Below, piece after piece: positions 1-5,397 of a stretch of DNA of 9,906 nucleotides. This DNA comes from Actinomycetota bacterium (GTDB taxonomy: Bacteria; Actinomycetota; Thermoleophilia; Gaiellales; Gaiellaceae), in the NCBI GenBank assembly GCA_005885565.1, contig VAXK01000102.1:1-9906 (forward strand), in the 5' to 3' direction. Made by a program: the position numbers and the translations under genes. Position 1 is the stretch's first letter. Each line of letters opens with the position of its first letter. The notes beneath the pieces are model-generated. The model worked only from the letters and a program-made list of their open reading frames with translations. It did not search any database and was not told the DNA's origin.

Positions 1-2
1 AG

Positions 3-1535
3 GACCTCGCGCGGATCGAGGCGGAGATCCAGCACGAGCTGGACGAGGGGCGGGAGTGGTCGCGCGAGGAGATCCGACGTGACGAGGCGCACGAGCGCTT
101 CCGCGCGGAGGCCGAGCCGTACAAGGTGGAGCTCGTCGACTCCGCCGAGGACCCGATCTCGCTCTACACGCAGGGCGACTTCACCGACCTCTGCCGCGGG
201 CCGCACCTCCAGAACTCGAGGCCGATCCGGGCGCTCAAGCTCACCGGCCTCGCCGGCGCGTACTGGCGCGGCGACGAACGGAACCCGCAGCTGACGCGGA
301 TCTACGGCACCGCCTTCTACTCGAAGGACGCGCTCGAGCGGCACCTCGACCGGCTCGAGGAGGCGAAGCGGCGCGACCACCGGCGGCTCGGCCCGCAGCT
401 CGACCTCTTCCATTTCGAGGAGTCCTCGCCCGGCGCGGCGCTCTGGCACCCGAAGGGGATGGCGCTCTGGAACGCGCTCGAGGACCTCCGGCGCTCCGAG
501 AACGCGCGCCGCGGCTACCTCGAGGTGAAGACACCGCTGATGTGGGACCTCGACCTCTGGCGGCGCTCGGGTCACCTGGAGAAGTACGGCGAGCACATCT
601 TCCGCCTCGAGCACGGCGAGCGCACGTACGGGCTGAAGCCGATGAACTGCCCCGGGCACATGCTCGTCTTCAACAGCCGGCTGCGGAGCTACCGCGAGCT
701 TCCGCTCCGGCTTGCCGAGGCGGCCGTGCTCCACCGTGACGAGCCGACCGGGACGCTCCAGGGCCTGACGCGCGCGCGCCAGTTCAGCCAGGACGACGCC
801 CACGTCTTCTGCACCGAGGAGCAGATCGAGGCGGAGATCGACGCGATGTTCGACTACGTCGGCTACCTGTACGACCGCTTCGGCGTCCGCGACATCGCGC
901 ACGCCGAGCTCGCCACCCGTCCCGACGACAAGCTCGGCACCGACGCCGATTGGGACCGGACCGAGGGGATCCTGCGGCAGGCCGTCGAGCGGCAGCGGAT
1001 TCCGTACCGCCTCGCGGAGGGCGAGGGCGCCTTCTACGGCCCGAAGATCGACTTCTTCATGGACGACGCGCTCGGCCGTCCCTGGCAGATGGGCACGATC
1101 CAGCTCGACGGGCAGCAGCCGGCCCGGCTCGGCTGCACCTACGTCGGCCCGGACAACCGCGAGCACATGCCGTACGTGATCCACCGGGCGCTCTTCGGCT
1201 CGCTCGAGCGCTTCGTCGGCATCCTGATCGAGCACTACGGCGGCGCGTTCCCGTTCTGGCTCGCGCCGGTGCAGGTGCGCGTGATCCCGGTCGGCGAGGG
1301 CCACCGCGAGCTCGCGCGTCAGGTCCGCGAATGGCTCGAGGGCTACCGCGTGGAGGTGGACGAGCGCGACGAGACCGTCGGGAAGCGGATCCGCGACGCC
1401 GAGGTCGAGAAGGTCCCGTACGTGATCGTCGCGGGCGACCGGGAGTCGCGGGAGAGCCTCGCCGTCCGCCGGCGCGGCGGCGAGCAGGCAACCCTCGGCC
1501 TGGAGGAGCTCAGGAACGAGCTTGCTACTCTCTAG
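3..1535 (+). CDS. thrS: Threonine--tRNA ligase, 5' end cut off by the window
   Basis: Class II aminoacyl-tRNA synthetase that activates threonine with ATP and loads it on tRNA-Thr in the cytoplasm. The frame is open from the window edge and gives 510 residues. Full-length ThrRS is usually about 600-650, so the TGS domain and the first part of the editing domain lie upstream. Visible parts, in order: the end of the editing (SAD) domain with the CRGPH metal/catalytic motif (Cys codon 192-194); the core motif MNCPGH with the zinc-ligand Cys (648-650); motif 2, ending QDDAH with the second zinc ligand His (801-803); motif 3, VIHRALFGSLERF, with the third zinc ligand His (1182-1184); and a C-terminal HGTP anticodon-binding domain ending LEELRNELATL. 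All three zinc ligands are present, so the core looks functional. It precedes infC, the usual thrS-infC-rpmI-rplT order. The internal GTG at 126 is not a real start, because homology continues upstream to the window edge. Confidence 0.97.
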   Translation, partial: DLARIEAEIQHELDEGREWSREEIRRDEAHERFRAEAEPYKVELVDSAEDPISLYTQGDFTDLCRGPHLQNSRPIRALKLTGLAGAYWRGDERNPQLTRIYGTAFYSKDALERHLDRLEEAKRRDHRRLGPQLDLFHFEESSPGAALWHPKGMALWNALEDLRRSENARRGYLEVKTPLMWDLDLWRRSGHLEKYGEHIFRLEHGERTYGLKPMNCPGHMLVFNSRLRSYRELPLRLAEAAVLHRDEPTGTLQGLTRARQFSQDDAHVFCTEEQIEAEIDAMFDYVGYLYDRFGVRDIAHAELATRPDDKLGTDADWDRTEGILRQAVERQRIPYRLAEGEGAFYGPKIDFFMDDALGRPWQMGTIQLDGQQPARLGCTYVGPDNREHMPYVIHRALFGSLERFVGILIEHYGGAFPFWLAPVQVRVIPVGEGHRELARQVREWLEGYRVEVDERDETVGKRIRDAEVEKVPYVIVAGDRESRESLAVRRRGGEQATLGLEELRNELATL

Positions 1536-1603
1536 CTCTGGCAAGCAGGAGCGGACCCGTTCCTCACCTCCGGAGCCGAGAGCTCATCGGGGGTTTGAAC
1601 CGA

Positions 1604-1655
1604 GTCGAACGACGAGGGTGACGGGCCACCGCTTGGAGTGGTTCCGACGTTCGAC
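1604..1655 (+). promoter_or_regulatory. Nested stem-loop in the infC leader
   Basis: A perfect 8-bp inverted repeat, GTCGAACG (1604-1611) with CGTTCGAC (1648-1655), encloses a second hairpin, GGGCCAC (1623-1629) with GTGGTTC (1638-1644), which has two G-U pairs and an 8-nt loop. The structure ends two bases before the purine-rich GGGAGGAG at 1658-1665. Further upstream, TCCTCACCTCC (1561-1571) is complementary to that purine run and could mask it. infC-rpmI-rplT operons are autoregulated through their leaders by L20 or IF3 in several bacteria, so a regulatory role is plausible. I do not recognise this as a named Rfam family, and no U-tract follows to make it an intrinsic terminator. Confidence 0.45.
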
Positions 1656-1657
1656 AA

Positions 1658-1691
1658 GGGAGGAGAAAGCAGCTTGGTGAGAGCCCTTTGA
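1658..1691 (+). promoter_or_regulatory. Strong Shine-Dalgarno and five-codon leader ORF touching the infC start
   Basis: GGGAGGAG (1658-1665) is the best ribosome-binding site in the region, but it lies 22 nt before the first possible infC start (TTG, 1688). At ideal spacing (8 nt) it instead precedes TTG GTG AGA GCC CTT TGA (1674-1691), a five-codon ORF. Its TGA (1689-1691) overlaps the infC TTG (1688-1690). This is the geometry of translational coupling, in which a ribosome terminating on the mini-ORF restarts on infC. The alternative is a one-base indel that has split the true infC start from its frame. Confidence 0.4.
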
Positions 1692-2374
1692 GGCCGAGGC
1701 GGCACGTCGAGCCGGTGCGCCCGGTCCAACAGCAGGCTCGGATCAACGACGCGATCCGGGTCCCGCGTGTCCGGCTGATCGACGAGGACGGAACGCAGGT
1801 CGGGGTCAAGCAGACGCAGGAAGCCCTCGAGTACGCCTTCTCGAAGAACCTCGACCTCGTCGAGGTGGCGGCTCAGGCGGATCCGCCGGTCGCCCGGGTG
1901 ATGGACTACGGGAAGTACCGCTACGAGCAGGAGCAGAAGGCCAAGCTCGCGCGGAAGCACCAGACCTCGATCAACGTGAAGGAGATCAAGTTTCGGCCCA
2001 AGATCGGGATCCACGACTACAACACGAAGAAGGGCCACGTCGAGCGCTTCCTCAACCAGCGCGCGAAGGTGAAGGTCACGATCATGTTCCGGGGTCGCGA
2101 GCAGACCCATCCGGAGCGGGGCCGCGACCTCCTCATGCGCCTGGCGGAGGACGTCAAGGAGATCGGCCAGGTGGAGTCGCCGCCGCTCCTCGACGGCCGC
2201 AACATGGTGATGCTGCTCGGCCCGACCAAGAATGCGGGAGTGACGAGAGACGATGCCAAAGATGAAGACATCCAGCGCAGCGAGGAAGCGGTTCAAGCTG
2301 ACGGCGGGGGGCAAGCTGCTCCGCCGGCACGCGATGAAGAGCCACAACCTCGAGAAGAAGTCACCGAAGCGTAA
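1688..2374 (+). CDS. infC: Translation initiation factor IF-3
   Basis: IF3 binds the 30S subunit, keeps it apart from 50S and proofreads start-codon and initiator-tRNA pairing. The N-terminal domain is recognised by INDAIRVPRVRLIDEDG and the linker by VMDYGKYRYEQEQKAK. The C-terminal domain contains KEIKFRPKIGIHDYNTKKGHVERFL and VKVTIMFRGREQTHPERG, and ends at NMVMLLGPTKN. The earliest start in frame is TTG at 1688; GTG at 1715 is the next candidate. Neither has a well-spaced Shine-Dalgarno. Rare start codons are a known feature of infC autoregulation in E. coli (AUU). Beyond the conserved core the frame continues about 40 residues as an acidic, Pro/Gln-containing tail (DDAKDEDIQRSEE... to EEVTEA) that overlaps rpmI by 122 nt. 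Acidic C-terminal tails occur on some actinobacterial IF3s, but this one may be an artefact: a TGA lies one frame away at 2241-2243. The core call is firm; both ends are uncertain. Confidence 0.93.
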   Translation: MRPRRHVEPVRPVQQQARINDAIRVPRVRLIDEDGTQVGVKQTQEALEYAFSKNLDLVEVAAQADPPVARVMDYGKYRYEQEQKAKLARKHQTSINVKEIKFRPKIGIHDYNTKKGHVERFLNQRAKVKVTIMFRGREQTHPERGRDLLMRLAEDVKEIGQVESPPLLDGRNMVMLLGPTKNAGVTRDDAKDEDIQRSEEAVQADGGGQAAPPARDEEPQPREEVTEA

Positions 2375-2450
2375 GCGCAGCTTCGGCAAGGACCAGCCCG
2401 TGTCGCCGAGCAACGTGCGGTCGGTGAAGCGGCTGCTCGGGAGGCGCTGA
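2253..2450 (+). CDS. rpmI: 50S ribosomal protein bL35
   Basis: Small basic protein of the large ribosomal subunit; 65 residues, the family's normal size. The protein starts MPKMKTSSAARKRFKLTAGGK, then has the Lys/Arg/His-rich core HAMKSHNLEKKSPKRKR and the family-typical end VRSVKRLLG. The ATG at 2253 has GGGAG (2236-2240) upstream at slightly long spacing, and GAGAGA closer in. The gene lies almost entirely inside the 3' part of the open infC frame, read one frame away, and is followed one base later by rplT. It is therefore almost certainly co-transcribed and probably translationally coupled to both neighbours. Confidence 0.95.
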   Translation: MPKMKTSSAARKRFKLTAGGKLLRRHAMKSHNLEKKSPKRKRSFGKDQPVSPSNVRSVKRLLGRR

Positions 2451-2451
2451 G

Positions 2452-2811
2452 ATGCCGCGGGTGAAGCGGGCCGTCCACGCGCGCAAGAAGCGCCGCAAGG
2501 TCCTCGAGCAGGCGAAGGGCTACTGGGGGCTCAAGAAGTCGAGCTACCGGTACGCGAAGGAGCAGGTCGACCACTCGCTCGTCTACGCCTATCGAGACCG
2601 CAAGGCGCGCAAGCGGACGTTCCGCAGGCTCTGGATCGTCCGGATCAACGCGGCGGCGCGCGCGAACGGGCTCTCCTACAACCAGTTCGTCGCGGGGTGC
2701 CGGAAGGCGCAGATCGCCCTCGACCGGAAGGTGCTCGCCGACCTGGCGGTGAACGACCCGGTCGCCTTCGGCGCGATCGCGGCGCAGGCGAAAGCCGCGC
2801 TCGAAGCCTGA
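2452..2811 (+). CDS. rplT: 50S ribosomal protein bL20
   Basis: Binds 23S rRNA early in 50S assembly and, in several bacteria, represses its own infC-rpmI-rplT operon. At 119 residues it is the normal length. The conserved start is MPRVKRAVHARKKRRKVLEQAKGYWG, followed by YRYAKEQVDHSLVYAYRDRKARKRTFRRLWIVRINAAAR and GLSYNQFVAG. The long basic N-terminal helix that threads into rRNA is intact. ATG 2452 lies one base after the rpmI stop and has GGGAGG (2439-2444) 7 nt upstream, inside the end of rpmI. If L20 autoregulates here, the infC leader at 1536-1687 is the natural place for its target. Confidence 0.97.
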   Translation: MPRVKRAVHARKKRRKVLEQAKGYWGLKKSSYRYAKEQVDHSLVYAYRDRKARKRTFRRLWIVRINAAARANGLSYNQFVAGCRKAQIALDRKVLADLAVNDPVAFGAIAAQAKAALEA

Positions 2812-2833
2812 CTACTCGGCGCGGGGCCGTCGA

Positions 2834-3514
2834 GTGATCACCTCGCGGCAGAACGCGATGCTCAAGCTCGTTCGCAAGCTGGCCGAGCGGCGCTGGCGCG
2901 ACAAGCTCGGCCTCTTCGTAGCCGAGGGCGAGGATCTCGTCGAGGCGGCTCGGGCCGCGGCGATCGAGCCGGTCGAACTGCTCGTCGCCGGTGAGAACGT
3001 CGAGCCGGCCCTGCTCGCAGAGGTCTCCTCGGCCGCGCACCCGCCGCGGGTGATCGGCGTCTTCCGGCGCGCCGACCTGCTTGTCGGCCCGACCCAGGAC
3101 ACGGGGTTGGCGCTCTGGCGGGTCGGCGATCCCGGCAACGTGGGCGCCTTGCTTCGCGCGGCGGACGCGCTCGGACCTGCGTTCGTCGCCCTCTCCGAAG
3201 GCTGCGCCGATCCCACCGGGCCGAAGGCGCTCCGGGCCTCGGCGGGCGCGATCTTCCGCGTGCCGACCTGTGCCTTCGAGGAGTCGCCGCGGCCGTGGGT
3301 CGCGCTCGTGCCGCGTGGCGGCGCCCCGCTCGCGGAGCTCGGCCCCGACGGGCGCGCGACCTTCGTGCTGGGGGCCGAGAGGGAAGGCCTTCCCGGCGAG
3401 GTGCTCGCCGAGTGCGACGAGCGCGCGACGATTCCCCTGTCGCCTACGGCCGAGTCGCTGAACGTCGCGATGGCCGGGACGATCGCGCTCTACGAGGCTT
3501 CGCGGCGTTCTTGA
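2834..3514 (+). CDS. TrmH/SpoU-family RNA 2'-O-ribose methyltransferase
   Basis: SPOUT-fold enzyme expected to transfer a methyl group from SAM to a ribose 2'-OH in rRNA or tRNA. 226 residues from GTG 2834. The N-terminal substrate-binding region starts ITSRQNAMLKLVRKLAERRWR with FVAEGEDLVEAA around residues 28-38. The catalytic knot carries motif 1, DPGNVGALLRAAD (99-111, with Asn102 and Arg108), motif 2, LGAEREGLP (179-187), and motif 3, IPLSPTAESLNVAMAG (Asn210). All three motifs look complete. The GTG start is favoured because ITSRQN is the usual family start; its Shine-Dalgarno is weak. It sits 22 nt after rplT, a common place for a spoU-type gene in actinobacteria, and may be read with the ribosomal-protein operon. 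Exact target and gene symbol (rlmB, trmH or tsnR type) cannot be decided from sequence alone. Confidence 0.9.
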   Translation: MITSRQNAMLKLVRKLAERRWRDKLGLFVAEGEDLVEAARAAAIEPVELLVAGENVEPALLAEVSSAAHPPRVIGVFRRADLLVGPTQDTGLALWRVGDPGNVGALLRAADALGPAFVALSEGCADPTGPKALRASAGAIFRVPTCAFEESPRPWVALVPRGGAPLAELGPDGRATFVLGAEREGLPGEVLAECDERATIPLSPTAESLNVAMAGTIALYEASRRS

Positions 3515-3517
3515 GCC

Positions 3518-4243
3518 TCAGGTGGGCCGGCGGGCGATCCAGACGCTGTCCTCGCCGCCCGCGTACGGCCGCCGGTCGAACCAGCCGTAGCACGCGACGA
3601 CCTCGAAGCCCGTCTCCACGAGCAGGGCGTGCCACTCCTCCGGGTCGAGCCAGGCCAGGACCATCGTCGAGGCCTGCCGGTCGTCGCGAACGGACAGGGT
3701 CAGCGTCCTCGCGGAGGTGTCCCAGTCGGCGCGCTCGAAGATCCCGGGCTCGCGCTCGAGCCACCGTCCGTCGGTCTCGGCGATGTCGTCGGCACCCGGC
3801 GTGAAGACGTCGAAGACGAGGCGACCGCCGGGCACGAGGAGCTCGTGGGCACGGCGGAGGGCGTGACGGCGCTCGTCGTCGCCCCGCATGTGCAGGTAGG
3901 CGCGGAACGGACACGTCACGAGCGGGACACGCTCGCGGACCGGCGGGTCGCGGAGGTCCCCGAGGCGCAGGTCGAGCAGGTCGGCGACGCCGGCGGCGGC
4001 CGCGCGCTCGGCGCAGACCTCGAGCATCGCAGCCGAGGAGTCGACGCCGATCACGGACACCCCGGCAAGCGCGACCGGGCAGGCGATGCGGCCGGTGCCG
4101 ACGCCGAGCTCGACGACGGGCCCGCCTGAGGCGACCGCCTCCTCGACGTAGAAGCCGACGTCCTCGGTGACGCTGCGGCTCCACGGGTCGTAGAGGCGGG
4201 CGATCGCGTCGTACGGACTCTCACCGCGAGACATCTGGCGCAT
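3518..4243 (-). CDS. Class I SAM-dependent methyltransferase, substrate unknown
   Basis: Rossmann-fold methyltransferase of about 241 residues with no recognisable substrate-specific domain. From the ATG at 4243: motif I VVELGVGTGR (residues 43-52), the acidic ribose-binding residue in GVDSSAAML (Asp68), GDLRD (95-99) and CPFRAYLHM (111-119) in the motif IV position, then LLVPGGRLVFDVFTPGADD. The C-terminal part, with HALLVETGFEVVACYGWFDRRPY, matches the usual end of small-molecule-type methyltransferases. The start is uncertain: ATG 4243 and ATG 4234 are both in frame and neither has a clear Shine-Dalgarno. The longer TTG start at 4327 would run into the palindrome and adds residues unlike the family. 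It converges on the upstream RNA methyltransferase with only 3 nt between stops and is divergent from pheS, so it interrupts an otherwise co-directional translation cluster. Confidence 0.82.
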   Translation of the reverse strand: MRQMSRGESPYDAIARLYDPWSRSVTEDVGFYVEEAVASGGPVVELGVGTGRIACPVALAGVSVIGVDSSAAMLEVCAERAAAAGVADLLDLRLGDLRDPPVRERVPLVTCPFRAYLHMRGDDERRHALRRAHELLVPGGRLVFDVFTPGADDIAETDGRWLEREPGIFERADWDTSARTLTLSVRDDRQASTMVLAWLDPEEWHALLVETGFEVVACYGWFDRRPYAGGEDSVWIARRPT

Positions 4244-4325
4244 TTTCGTGACAGACACGTCGCGCGCCGCTCGCGTAGCCTGATTCGCGCTCCCACGGCA
4301 GGGCCGCAGCGGCATGGTCGGCGTC

Positions 4326-4357
4326 AATCGGTGCCAGGCACGTGCCTGGCACCGATT
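4326..4357. repeat. Perfect 32-bp palindrome made of two GTGCCWGGCAC units
   Basis: The arms AATCGGTGCCAGGCAC (4326-4341) and GTGCCTGGCACCGATT (4342-4357) are exact reverse complements with no loop. Each half contains its own near-palindrome, GTGCCAGGCAC (4331-4341) and GTGCCTGGCAC (4342-4352), placed head to tail. It lies in the divergent gap between the methyltransferase and pheS, ending 32 nt before the proposed pheS -10. It could be an operator for a dimeric or tetrameric regulator, a REP/MITE-like dispersed palindrome, or a cruciform-forming insulator or terminator. No U-tract follows in either direction. Confidence 0.7.
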
Positions 4358-4367
4358 TCGGGGCGAA

Positions 4368-4395
4368 CTGAGGCTCGCGGACCCATTGATACAGT
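4368..4395 (+). promoter_or_regulatory. Probable pheST promoter, likely giving a leaderless mRNA
   Basis: TACAGT (4390-4395) fits the actinobacterial -10 pattern TAnnnT and is preceded by an extended -10 TG (4387-4388). CTGAGG (4368-4373) is a poor -35 (3 of 6 matches) with a 16-nt spacer. The expected transcription start, 6-8 nt downstream, falls at or beside the A of the pheS ATG (4402). No Shine-Dalgarno is visible in the six bases between, which agrees with leaderless translation, common in actinobacteria. Confidence 0.45.
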
Positions 4396-4401
4396 CGCCG
4401 C

Positions 4402-5397
4402 ATGGAGCCGCAAGTCCTCGAACGTGAGGCGCAGAGCGCGATCGAGGGCGCTTCGACAGCGGCCGAGCTCGACGACGTTCGCGTGCGCTACCTCGGCCGC
4501 AAGAGCGAGCTGAAGCAGGCGCTGCGCGCCGTTCGCGACCGCGAGACCGGCATGGCGCTGAACGCGCTGCGGGAGCGGCTCGAGAAGGCGATCACCACCC
4601 GCCGCCGCGAGCTCGAGGAGGCCGAGCTGGAGCAGCTCTTCGCACAGGAGGGGCTCGACGTCACGTTGCCCGGCGACCCAATCCCGCGCGGCCGGCTCCA
4701 CCTGCTGACGCAGATCCGGCGCGAGATCGAGGACATCTTCGTCGGCCTCGGCTACGAGGTGTGGGACGGCGACGAGGTCACGGCGGTGTGGCACAGCTTC
4801 GACGCGCTGACGACCGACCCGGGCCACCCGTCGCGCTCGCCGAGCGACACCTTCTACCTCGACGACGACACCGTCCTCCGCCCGCACACCTCGTCCGACC
4901 AGATCCGCGCGATGGAGTCGCGGCAGCCGCCGCTCTACCTGATCGCGCCCGGCCGCTGCTACCGGCGGGACACACCCGACGCGACCCACTCGCCGACCTT
5001 CCTCCAGTTCGAGTGCCTCGCCGTCGACCGCGGGATCACGCTCGCCGACCTCCAGGGGACGGTGCTGCACTTCTTCCGTGCCCTCTTCGGGCCCGAGCGG
5101 GAGGTACGGATGCGGACGAGCTTCTTCCCGTTCACCGAGCCCTCGGTCGAGTTCGACGTCACGTGCTTCCTCTGCGGCGGGACCGGCTGCGCGGTCTGCA
5201 AGCACTCGGGCTGGATCGAGATGGGCGGCGCCGGCGTCGTCGACCCCGGCGTCTTCGAGAACATCGGCTACGACCCCGAAGAGTGGTCGGGCTTCGCCTT
5301 CGGGCTCGGGATCGAGCGGATCGCCATGCTCCGGCACGGGCTGCCGGACCTGCGCGCCTTCTGGGAGAACGACCTCCGCGTCCTCGCCCAGTTCTGA
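4402..5397 (+). CDS. pheS: Phenylalanine--tRNA ligase, alpha subunit
   Basis: Catalytic subunit of the alpha2-beta2 PheRS that charges tRNA-Phe. 331 residues, normal for bacteria. The N-terminal third is a charged coiled-coil arm (about residues 1-90), which contacts tRNA. The class II catalytic core begins near LLTQIRREIEDIFVGLGYE; motif HPSRSPSDTFYL (from His142) is the hallmark of PheS. It is followed by LRPHTSSDQIRAM, the motif 2 region GRCYRRDTPDATHSPTFLQFECL, FFPFTEPSVEFDV, and motif 3 GFAFGLGIERIAMLRHGLPDLR near the end. A CxxC-x4-CxxC cluster (Cys255, 258, 263, 266) precedes SGWIEMGGAGVVDP and resembles a small zinc knuckle seen in some bacterial PheS but absent from E. coli. ATG 4402 has no Shine-Dalgarno. 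The stop overlaps the pheT start by one base (TGATG), so the subunits are translationally coupled. Confidence 0.97.
   Translation: MEPQVLEREAQSAIEGASTAAELDDVRVRYLGRKSELKQALRAVRDRETGMALNALRERLEKAITTRRRELEEAELEQLFAQEGLDVTLPGDPIPRGRLHLLTQIRREIEDIFVGLGYEVWDGDEVTAVWHSFDALTTDPGHPSRSPSDTFYLDDDTVLRPHTSSDQIRAMESRQPPLYLIAPGRCYRRDTPDATHSPTFLQFECLAVDRGITLADLQGTVLHFFRALFGPEREVRMRTSFFPFTEPSVEFDVTCFLCGGTGCAVCKHSGWIEMGGAGVVDPGVFENIGYDPEEWSGFAFGLGIERIAMLRHGLPDLRAFWENDLRVLAQF

Noticed and set aside
1532..2413. 293-residue open frame on the - strand opposite infC
   Set aside because: It is complementary to the conserved IF3 and L35 coding sequence, with no family motif of its own.
4247..4259. Short inverted repeat CGTG-ACAGA-CACG just upstream of the methyltransferase start
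   Set aside because: Four-base arms are expected by chance at this GC content, and nothing else marks it as an operator.
4244..4327. Longer N-terminus for the methyltransferase from TTG 4327
   Set aside because: The extra residues do not resemble the family, the start would overlap the palindrome, and there is no ribosome-binding site.
4324..5337. 337-residue open frame on the - strand opposite pheS
   Set aside because: Antisense to a well-conserved gene, with a composition typical of GC-driven shadows.
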